The translations under genes and the position numbers were made by a program. Of a DNA stretch of 8,372 nt, positions 1 through 5,809 are shown in pieces; position 1 is the stretch's first letter; every line of letters starts with the position of its first letter. The notes beneath the pieces were generated by a model, which saw only the letters and a program-made list of their open reading frames with translations, had not been told where the DNA came from and did no database searches. Source of the stretch: Parvibaculum sp. (GTDB lineage: Bacteria; Pseudomonadota; Alphaproteobacteria; Parvibaculales; Parvibaculaceae); assembly GCA_014359855.1 (NCBI GenBank), contig JACIYQ010000158.1:1-8372 (forward strand), written 5' to 3'.

Positions 1-140
1 AGCCGCAACAGAGTCGTCTTGCCGCTGCCGGACGGGCCCAGCAGGCAAAGGATCTCTCCCGGCCGCGCCTCCAGCGACACGCCGGACAGCACCCGATGAC
101 TGCCATAGCTGTGGCCGACGTTCCGGAACGCCAGGGACAT
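1..140 (-). CDS. ABC transporter ATP-binding protein, iron(III)-type, N-terminal part only
   Basis: Reading leftward from the ATG at 140-138, the first 46 codons give the start of an ABC ATPase. A tyrosine at residue 12 sits where the nucleotide-stacking A-loop aromatic is expected. It is followed by a beta-strand region and a perfect Walker A motif, GPSGSGKTT, at residues 35-43. The rest of the gene, including the Q-loop, signature and Walker B, lies beyond the left edge. The protein would power import from the cytoplasmic face of the inner membrane. The divergent neighbour is an FbpB-type permease, so this is most probably the ATPase of the same ferric-iron importer (FbpC/SfuC type). That assignment is inference from context, because Walker A alone does not define the substrate. 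The start is supported by a Shine-Dalgarno-like sequence just upstream. Confidence 0.88.
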   Translation of the reverse strand, partial: MSLAFRNVGHSYGSHRVLSGVSLEARPGEILCLLGPSGSGKTTLLR

Positions 141-144
141 CGAA

Positions 145-150
145 ACTCCT
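145..150 (-). promoter_or_regulatory. Ribosome binding site of the ABC ATPase gene
   Basis: On the minus strand this reads AGGAGT, four bases upstream of the ATG at 140-138. It is the clearest ribosome binding site in the left part of the window and fixes the start of the leftward ATPase gene. The divergent permease has no comparable site. Confidence 0.65.
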
Positions 151-190
151 CTCGGGGCGGGACTTATCGCCGCATCGCATGCAAATGCGT

Positions 191-207
191 GGCAAAATTA
201 CTTTGCC
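191..207. promoter_or_regulatory. Inverted repeat in the divergent iron-transport spacer, candidate operator
   Basis: GGCAAA and TTTGCC form perfect 6-bp arms around a 5-bp spacer. They lie in the 97 nt between the divergent ATPase and permease genes. Immediately to the left is another short dyad: CGCAT at 176-180 and ATGCG at 185-189, overlapping a GCATGC palindrome at 178-183. A divergent pair of importer subunits is a natural place for one shared regulator. In alphaproteobacteria iron uptake is usually controlled by Fur/Mur, Irr or RirA, but the arms do not match any consensus I can recall with confidence. No convincing -35/-10 pair was found on either strand. The symmetry is seen directly; the operator role is inference. 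Confidence 0.35.
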
Positions 208-237
208 GCCCGACGCGGTATTTGTCACAACTGCACC

Positions 238-1935
238 ATGTCAGTCACGGAAAAAGATCGCCGACCCTACAGCCTTCGCATCGGAGAGCGCGCAAGGCTG
301 CAGTTCGGCTCGGGATGGACGCTGGCGGCGCTGGCCGTCGCCATCATCGTGCTTGCGCCGTCGCTCACCGTGCTCTGGAGCCTGACTGCTCCGGCCAGCG
401 AGAATTGGGCGCATCTGCGCTCGACGGTTCTTCCGGACTACATCCTCAACACGCTCAAACTCATGGCGCTCGTGGCCACGATGACGGCCCTGATCGGCGT
501 CGGGACGGCCTGGCTTACGGTCTCCGCGCAGTTCCCCGGAAGGCGGTTCTTCAACTGGGCCCTGGTGCTCCCGCTCGCGATCCCGGCCTATATCGTCGCC
601 TATGTCTATACCGACCTTCTTTCCTTCGCAGGTCCCGTGCAGAGCGCGCTCAGAGGCATCACCGGCTGGGAGGGCGGAGAATATCATTTCCCGCCGGTGC
701 GCTCGCTTCCCGGCGCGGCCATGATGCTGAGCCTCGTCCTCTACCCGTACGTCTATCTCCTCGCGCGCACCGCCTTCGAGCGGCAGTCGGCCGCGCTCTT
801 CGATGCCGCGCGCATGCTCGGCGCGCGGCCCTGGCGCGCGTTCCTGCGGGTGGCCCTGCCCTGCGCGCGTCCCGCCATTGCGGGCGGCCTTGCGCTTGCG
901 TTGATGGAGACGATTTCGGATTTCGGCGTTGTCGACTATTTCGCCGTGCCGACACTCACCACGGGCATTTTCCGGACATGGTTCAATCTTGGCGACGTCC
1001 TTTCGGCGGCCCAGATCGCGGCGTGGCTCTTCGTCTTCGCCATCGCACTCGTCTTCATCGAAATCATCGGACGTCGTGGGCGCGTCGCCAATCCGCTCGC
1101 CCGCGACCGGGCTGCCGAACCGCGTGCGCTCCATGGTGTTGCGCGCTGGGCAGCAAGTCTCGCCTGCGCCCTTCCCGTCATTCTCGGATTCGTTATTCCC
1201 GCGGGCGTGCTGCTTCGCTATGCCATCCTTCAGGGCGATCCGCTGCTTGGCCGCAGCTTCTTTGGATTTGCATGGAACAGCCTTTTTGTCGCGGCCGTAG
1301 CGGCGACGATCGCGACGATGCTTGCGCTTCTCCTCGCCTATGGCGAGAGGTTGCATCCCACGCGCTTCAACCGTGTGTCCATAAGGCTCGCGACGCTCGG
1401 CTACGCCCTTCCCGGCGCCATGATCGCCATCGGCATTCTCACGCTTTCGACTGGCATCGATCACGCCTTTGCCGACGCAGTGGACTGGTTCGGATTTTCA
1501 CCCGGACTCATTCTCACGGGATCGATCGCCGGACTCGTCTTTGCCTATATCGCGCGTTTCCTGACCGCCGCCTACAACGCAACGCATAGCGGACTCGAGA
1601 AAATTCACCCGACGCTCGATGCTGCCGCTCGAAGCCTCGGCGCAACACCCCGCCGCGTCCTTTCGGCCGTCCACATCCCCCTTCTGCGGGGCGCCCTTGC
1701 CAGCGCGGCGCTCATCGTCTTCATCGACGTGATGAAAGAGCTGCCTGCAACGCTGCTGCTGCGCCCCTTCAATTTCGAGACGCTTGCAACGCGGACCTAT
1801 CGCCTCGCATCTGACGAGAAACTCGGCGAGGCGAGCACCGCGGCGCTCGTGATCGTTCTTCTCGGCCTCATACCTGCCATCCTGCTCAGCGTATCGATTT
1901 CACGGCGAGGCGCGCGACCGGCCGGGGGCGAGTGA
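238..1935 (+). CDS. fbpB: Iron(III) ABC transporter permease, two fused permease domains
   Basis: The 565-residue inner-membrane protein has about twelve hydrophobic segments arranged as two homologous halves, roughly residues 25-280 and 305-555, joined by a charged linker. Each half carries the cytoplasmic EAA-type loop that docks onto the ATPase: around 189-212 (DAARMLGARPW, then ALP) and around 460-482 (LDAAARSLGATPRR, then HIPLLRG). The segment DVMKELPATLLLRPFNF near the C terminus, followed by TRTY and ASDE, is the signature I associate with ferric-iron permeases (FbpB/SfuB). Length and fused architecture also fit that family and the related ThiP thiamine permease. It should form the membrane channel with the divergent ATPase and an iron-binding protein outside the window. 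The ATG at 238 has no obvious Shine-Dalgarno sequence, but the hydrophobic N terminus near residue 29 supports it. Thiamine or polyamine transport is a less likely alternative. Confidence 0.9.
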   Translation: MSVTEKDRRPYSLRIGERARLQFGSGWTLAALAVAIIVLAPSLTVLWSLTAPASENWAHLRSTVLPDYILNTLKLMALVATMTALIGVGTAWLTVSAQFPGRRFFNWALVLPLAIPAYIVAYVYTDLLSFAGPVQSALRGITGWEGGEYHFPPVRSLPGAAMMLSLVLYPYVYLLARTAFERQSAALFDAARMLGARPWRAFLRVALPCARPAIAGGLALALMETISDFGVVDYFAVPTLTTGIFRTWFNLGDVLSAAQIAAWLFVFAIALVFIEIIGRRGRVANPLARDRAAEPRALHGVARWAASLACALPVILGFVIPAGVLLRYAILQGDPLLGRSFFGFAWNSLFVAAVAATIATMLALLLAYGERLHPTRFNRVSIRLATLGYALPGAMIAIGILTLSTGIDHAFADAVDWFGFSPGLILTGSIAGLVFAYIARFLTAAYNATHSGLEKIHPTLDAAARSLGATPRRVLSAVHIPLLRGALASAALIVFIDVMKELPATLLLRPFNFETLATRTYRLASDEKLGEASTAALVIVLLGLIPAILLSVSISRRGARPAGGE

Positions 1936-1983
1936 CCCCGTACATGAGCGGGCTGCTTGACCGAGTGGGCGCTCCCCCAAACA

Positions 1984-3852
1984 ATGCGGCCGAAGGCCCT
2001 CCAGAAATACGGTGACAGTGCGATCTTGCCCAACTCTCCGAAGACGTTCGACGATGCCGCAACCATAGCCGATGCGATCATTGATCGCGCCGGAAAGAAG
2101 ATCGTCCTGGCGTTGCCCCTGGGGCTCGGCAAGCCAAACCGCCTGACCAACGCACTTGTGCAGCGGGCGACAGAAGATCCATCGATCTCCCTGCGGATAT
2201 TCACAGCGTTGACGCTCGAGGTACCGCGTCCCTCTGGCGACATCGAACGGCGCTTCATGGCTCCGGTACTGAAGCGCTTGTTCGATGGGTATCCCGAACT
2301 TGCCTACGCGAGCGCGCTGCACGCTGGAACGCTGCCCCAGAATATCCAGGTCAACGAGTTCTTCATGCAGGCCGGGCGCTGGCTCAATTCTCCCCGGCAA
2401 CAGCAGAACTACATTTCGGCCAACTACACACACGCACTTCGTTATGTACTGGAGACGAACGTGAATGTGGTCGCCCAGCTTGTCGCGCCGGCACCGGCAC
2501 GCGACCGTTTCAGCCTGAGCTGCAATCCGGATATTTCCCTCGACCTTCTCCAGGCGAGACGGGAAGGCCGGGCCAACTTCATTTTCGCAGGCGAGACCAA
2601 TTTCGAGCTTCCCTACATGGCGGGCGTTGCGGAGGCAGAAGCTTCCGAGTTCGACTTGCTGCTCGACAGCGAAGCTCTGCAGTTTCCTCTCTTCGCGCCG
2701 CCGCGCGAGCCCGTCTCGCCCACGGACTACGCGATCGGGCTACAGGTCGCGAGCCTTGTTCCGGATGGCGGGACGCTGCAGATCGGTATCGGTTCCATCG
2801 GTGATGCGGTGGGGCAGGCGCTGGTTCTGCGCCACCGTGACAACGGCGCATTCTGCGACATGGCGAACCGTCTCAATGTGCGCGGCGACGAACGCGACCG
2901 CTTCGAGGAAGGGCTTTACGGCGCGAGCGAAATGCTCGTCGAATGTTTCATCGATCTGATCGAGGCGGGTGTGGTGAAGCGCGAGGTGGACGGTGTCCTC
3001 GTACACGGCGGCTTTTTTCTCGGCTCTCGCACGCTCTACCAGCGACTGAGGGACATGCCCCCGCAGCAGCGGGCACAGATCGCCATGGTGCCGGTCGCCT
3101 TCGTGAACGACCTTCATGGCGACGAGGAACGCAAGCGTGCCGCCCGCAAGAAGGCGCGCTTCGTCAACACGGCAATGATGGCGACGCTGACGGGTGCCGT
3201 CGTTTCCGACGGACTTGAAGACGGCCGCGTGGTCAGCGGTGTCGGCGGGCAGTATAATTTCGTGGCACAGGCCTTCGCACTGGAAGATGCGCGCTCGGTT
3301 GTCACGATGCGGGCGACGCGCAACAAGGACGGCAAGGCGACGTCGAACATCGTCTTCTCCTATGGCCACACGACGATCCCGCGACATCTGCGCGACATGG
3401 TGGTGACGGAATATGGCATCGCAGACCTGCGCGGAAAGACCGATGGCGAAGTGGTAGCCGAAATGCTCTCGATTGCGGATTCCCGCTTTCAGGACCAGTT
3501 GCTCGCCCAGGCAAAGAAAGCGGGCAAGATTGCCGCCAACTACCAAATTCCGGAGAGCCAGCGCCACAACACACCTCAGCGGATTGAGGCTGCCCTCAGC
3601 CGTGCCCGGATGGCCGGCCTGCTGCCACTTTTCCCTTTCGGCAGCGATTTCACGGAGGAGGAAGTCGCGCTGATGCCGGCACTCGGCCGCCTTCGCGGTG
3701 CTTCCAGGGGAGACTTGCTGAAGTTCGTTCTGCGCGGGGGCCCAGAGACGGCGGAGGCCAGGAGAGGGCTGGAACGGATGGGTCTGGCCACTCCCCGAAG
3801 CATCAAGGAACGGCTCTACCGGCGCGCGCTGCTCGCCGCCCTCGCCTCCTGA
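1984..3852 (+). CDS. Acetyl-CoA hydrolase/CoA-transferase family protein
   Basis: From the ATG at 1984 the product is 622 residues. An in-frame TTG at 1957 would add nine residues, and neither start has a strong ribosome binding site. It belongs to the superfamily of acetyl-CoA hydrolases, succinyl-CoA:acetate and 4-hydroxybutyrate CoA-transferases. Visible motifs, numbered from 1984, are QIGIGSIGDAV at 266-276, the place of the family's G-I-G-x-I-P-D-A-V loop but with Gly instead of Pro; GASEM at 313-317, where Glu316 is the likely nucleophile forming the glutamyl-CoA thioester; and GVGGQYNF at 419-426, the CoA/oxyanion glycine loop. At about 620 residues it is much longer than the roughly 430-500-residue enzymes, with extra sequence at both ends. 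It is probably cytoplasmic. Whether it hydrolyses acyl-CoA or transfers CoA, and on which acid, cannot be decided. It starts 48 nt after the permease and may be read with it, though no functional link to iron is evident. Confidence 0.85.
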   Translation: MRPKALQKYGDSAILPNSPKTFDDAATIADAIIDRAGKKIVLALPLGLGKPNRLTNALVQRATEDPSISLRIFTALTLEVPRPSGDIERRFMAPVLKRLFDGYPELAYASALHAGTLPQNIQVNEFFMQAGRWLNSPRQQQNYISANYTHALRYVLETNVNVVAQLVAPAPARDRFSLSCNPDISLDLLQARREGRANFIFAGETNFELPYMAGVAEAEASEFDLLLDSEALQFPLFAPPREPVSPTDYAIGLQVASLVPDGGTLQIGIGSIGDAVGQALVLRHRDNGAFCDMANRLNVRGDERDRFEEGLYGASEMLVECFIDLIEAGVVKREVDGVLVHGGFFLGSRTLYQRLRDMPPQQRAQIAMVPVAFVNDLHGDEERKRAARKKARFVNTAMMATLTGAVVSDGLEDGRVVSGVGGQYNFVAQAFALEDARSVVTMRATRNKDGKATSNIVFSYGHTTIPRHLRDMVVTEYGIADLRGKTDGEVVAEMLSIADSRFQDQLLAQAKKAGKIAANYQIPESQRHNTPQRIEAALSRARMAGLLPLFPFGSDFTEEEVALMPALGRLRGASRGDLLKFVLRGGPETAEARRGLERMGLATPRSIKERLYRRALLAALAS

Positions 3853-3881
3853 CGCGGCAATTACAGGGAAAAGACGCAAAA

Positions 3882-3914
3882 GCGGTCTGCCGCCCTTGAT
3901 GGGCGCCACCGCCC
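3882..3914. repeat. Cluster of short GC hairpins after the CoA-transferase gene
   Basis: Starting 30 nt after the stop codon are three overlapping dyads: GCGG/CCGC (3882-3885 with 3890-3893), CGCCC/GGGCG (3891-3895 with 3901-3905) and GGGCG/CGCCC (3901-3905 with 3910-3914). The last two compete for the same central arm. No T-run follows, so this is not a convincing intrinsic terminator. It could reduce read-through or protect the 3' end. Between here and 4075 I see no supported gene; the stretch is less GC-biased and holds no clear -35/-10 pair. Confidence 0.25.
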
Positions 3915-4074
3915 CTCCCTATTTACGCCGGGGAATGTTGATTATGGGGTGTTTGAGCATTGTTGCCCTGTCTTCCTCCCTCGCGCGGTGTGACTTCTAT
4001 GCCGCAGCGCAAAAAATACGCGCCGCGGGAGGAAAACCGGGCCTGTGTGATCCTGGAATCCGGCTCAACCATAA

Positions 4075-4104
4075 TATATAGCCCCGATATATCGCCTCTA
4101 TATA
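4075..4104. promoter_or_regulatory. Thirty-bp nested palindrome, probable PadR operator
   Basis: Outer arms TATATAG (4075-4081) and CTATATA (4098-4104) are perfect inverted repeats. Between them the 10-bp palindrome CGATATATCG (4085-4094) has exactly the same centre, between 4089 and 4090. Only the three base pairs separating the two tiers do not match, so 24 of 30 positions are symmetric. The element ends 42 nt before the PadR start codon. PadR-family repressors commonly bind A/T-rich dyads in their own promoters, so autoregulation of this operon is the natural reading. The A/T-rich half-sites could also double as the -10 region, although I find no good -35. A separate 10-bp palindrome, GCCCCGGGGC (4121-4130), follows in the presumed leader. 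Symmetry is seen directly; binding is inferred. Confidence 0.55.
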
Positions 4105-4130
4105 CCTCGGACCGATAGCAGCCCCGGGGC

Positions 4131-4136
4131 AAGGGA
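4131..4136 (+). promoter_or_regulatory. Ribosome binding site of the PadR gene
   Basis: AAGGGA lies 10 nt before the ATG at 4147. It is a slightly distant and imperfect Shine-Dalgarno match, directly after the GCCCCGGGGC palindrome. It supports 4147 as the start, which also matches the usual N terminus of the family. Confidence 0.45.
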
Positions 4137-4146
4137 CAGCCTCTCT

Positions 4147-4680
4147 ATGCAAGTCACGACGCTCTGCCTGGGCGCGCTCGTTTTCGGCGATGCCACGGGC
4201 TACGAAATCAACAAGATGTTCGAGGATGGCCCCTTCAGCCACTTCCTCGATGCGAGCTATGGCTCGATCTATCCGGCGCTGACGCGGCTGACGGAAGAGG
4301 GTCTCGTTACCTGCAAGGCGGAGGCGCAAGAGAAACGGCCCGACAAGAAAATCTACTCACTCACCGCGAAGGGCCGCCTGAAGTTGCGGGACGCGCTGCA
4401 ACAGCCGATCGCGGACGACAAGTATCGTTCCGAATTTCTCTTTACGCTTCTCTTTGCACATCTGCTTCCGCGCAGCCGCGTCCGCCTGATGGTGGACCAG
4501 CGTCTTGCGACGATGAAAGAGAAGCTTTCCGAACTCGCCAAGCCCGGAACAGACGACACGCCAGGCATGGATTTCGCGCGCCAGTATGGTTACGCGGTCT
4601 ACTCGGCCTCCGTCGACTTCCTCGAAAACAACCGACATCTGATCGAAGAAATCGCAACCGAAGAAGAAGTGCATGTTTGA
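4147..4680 (+). CDS. PadR-family transcriptional regulator
   Basis: The 177-residue protein has a PadR winged helix-turn-helix in residues 1-80. GYEI at 18-21 is in the first DNA-binding segment, GSIYPAL at 39-45 is the characteristic recognition-helix motif, and EGLV leads into the wing. RPDKKIYSLTAKG at 64-76 is the family's beta-wing signature. Residues from about 95 onward are helical and charged, like the C-terminal dimerisation helices of PadR proteins related to Vir_act_alpha_C. Family members are mostly repressors released by small molecules such as phenolics or drugs. The gene lies in front of, and overlaps by 8 nt, the adaptor gene of an RND pump. A 30-bp palindrome precedes it. It therefore very probably represses its own efflux operon. 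The inducing ligand cannot be predicted. Confidence 0.92.
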   Translation: MQVTTLCLGALVFGDATGYEINKMFEDGPFSHFLDASYGSIYPALTRLTEEGLVTCKAEAQEKRPDKKIYSLTAKGRLKLRDALQQPIADDKYRSEFLFTLLFAHLLPRSRVRLMVDQRLATMKEKLSELAKPGTDDTPGMDFARQYGYAVYSASVDFLENNRHLIEEIATEEEVHV

Positions 4681-5809
4681 CCGGCTGAAAAACACAACCA
4701 CCAGAGCAACCGGCGGACGGCCTCATCGTTCGCACATGATTGCGATCGGCATTGCAATCGTGATCGCTCTCTGGTTCGCGACGGGCATCTTCAACGGCAA
4801 CGGAAGCAGCGGTCCCGAATTGACCGCTGCCGAACAGGATGCCGCCAGTAATGCGGTGGTCCGCGTTCGTGTGATGGAATCGACAGCGACACCGCGCCGG
4901 GGTTCCTTCATCATTCGCGGGCGCACCGAGGCGAAGCGCGCGGTCGAAGTGCGTGCGGAAACGCAGGGTACGGTGGCAAAGCTCCCGGTCGAAAAAGGCG
5001 AGCGTGTCGTCAAAGGCGATGTTCTTTGCGAACTTGCGCTCAATGCCCGCGACGCACAACTCGCCGAGGCACAGGCGCTCGTCAGACAGCGGCGCCTCGA
5101 ATACGACGCTTCGCGCCAGCTTGCGGAGAAAGGCTATCGCGCACCGACCGTCGCCGCGGGCTCGAAAGCCGCCTACGACGCCGCGCAGGCCCGTCTCAAG
5201 CAGATGGAGGTTGAGGTCAGCCAAACGAAGATCAGGGCGCCATTCGACGGCGTCTTCGACGACCGGCCTGTCGAGGTAGGCGATTATATGCGCGTGGGCG
5301 ATGTCTGCGGGCTTGTCGTCGAACTCAATCCGCTCCTGATCGTGGGGCAAGTCGCCGAGGACCGTGTCGCTTCGCTGCAAATCGGCGAGCACGGCTCGGC
5401 TCGGCTCGTCACCGGCGAAACCGCCGAAGGCAAGATCAGCTTCGTCGCAAAGACGGCAGACCCCGCGACCCGCACTTTCCGCGTCGAACTCGAGGTGCCG
5501 AACGAATATCTGTCAAAGCGATCCGGCGTAACAGCCGAGATCGTCGTGCCGGGCCAGGAAATGCTCGCTCACAGGATCCCGAGCGGCATTCTCTCGCTGG
5601 ACGATAATGGCGTCATCGGTATCCGCACGGTGGGTGCAGACGAGCGGGTCGAATTCAAGCAGGTCACGCTCATTGACGATACGCCCGAAGGCCTCTGGGT
5701 TACCGGGTTGCCCGAGAAGATCACGGTGATCACGGTCGGGCAGGACTACGTCAAGGAAGGCCAGAAGGTCGAGCCCGTCGCCAGCAACCAGGTTGGAGCG
5801 TCGCTGTGA
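4673..5809 (+). CDS. RND efflux periplasmic adaptor (membrane fusion protein)
   Basis: The 378-residue product starts with a short basic cytoplasmic stretch and one membrane segment at about residues 22-41. There is no lipobox cysteine, so it is probably anchored by this uncleaved helix and faces the periplasm. Lipoyl-like half-motifs lie at about 91-120 (VEVRAETQGTVAKLPVEKGE) and about 186-215 (KIRAPFDGVFDDRPVEVGDY). They flank a helical hairpin rich in Ala, Gln, Arg and Glu at about 120-180. Beta-barrel and membrane-proximal domains follow, including the typical D-P-A-T-R-T-F-R-V-E segment near residue 263. This is the standard order of the HlyD/AcrA group. The adaptor would bridge the RND pump and an outer-membrane channel. 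Its ATG lies within the end of the PadR gene and its stop codon overlaps the RND start, so translation of all three is probably coupled. Length is normal. Confidence 0.93.
   Translation: MFDRLKNTTTRATGGRPHRSHMIAIGIAIVIALWFATGIFNGNGSSGPELTAAEQDAASNAVVRVRVMESTATPRRGSFIIRGRTEAKRAVEVRAETQGTVAKLPVEKGERVVKGDVLCELALNARDAQLAEAQALVRQRRLEYDASRQLAEKGYRAPTVAAGSKAAYDAAQARLKQMEVEVSQTKIRAPFDGVFDDRPVEVGDYMRVGDVCGLVVELNPLLIVGQVAEDRVASLQIGEHGSARLVTGETAEGKISFVAKTADPATRTFRVELEVPNEYLSKRSGVTAEIVVPGQEMLAHRIPSGILSLDDNGVIGIRTVGADERVEFKQVTLIDDTPEGLWVTGLPEKITVITVGQDYVKEGQKVEPVASNQVGASL
5795..5798 (+). promoter_or_regulatory. Ribosome binding site deciding the GTG start of the RND gene
   Basis: GGAG inside the last codons of the adaptor gene lies 7 nt before GTG at 5806. 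This spacing favours the GTG over the next in-frame ATG at 5860, which would remove the first 18 residues and cut into the first membrane helix. Confidence 0.6.

Noticed and set aside
96..1589. A 497-codon open frame on the plus strand overlapping the permease gene
   Set aside because: It is rich in Arg, His, Ala and Pro with no domain, and lies in another frame of a well-supported membrane protein gene. It is a product of GC-rich codon use.
2740..3909. A 389-codon open frame on the minus strand opposite the CoA-transferase gene
   Set aside because: It has no recognisable motif, and the plus-strand frame has clear family motifs throughout.
4070..4080. A/T-rich run as a -10 promoter element for the PadR operon
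   Set aside because: Several TATAAT-like hexamers fit, but none has a recognisable -35 at 16-18 nt, so no specific promoter could be supported.
3896..4081. A 61-residue small protein with a hydrophobic stretch resembling a signal peptide
   Set aside because: There is no ribosome binding site, the start is a TTG/ATG inside GC hairpins, and the stop falls within the candidate operator. One short hydrophobic run in an intergenic region is not enough to call a gene.
4442..5392. A 316-codon minus-strand open frame across the PadR and adaptor genes
   Set aside because: It spans the junction of two well-supported plus-strand genes and has an unstructured, Arg/Asp/His-rich translation without family motifs.
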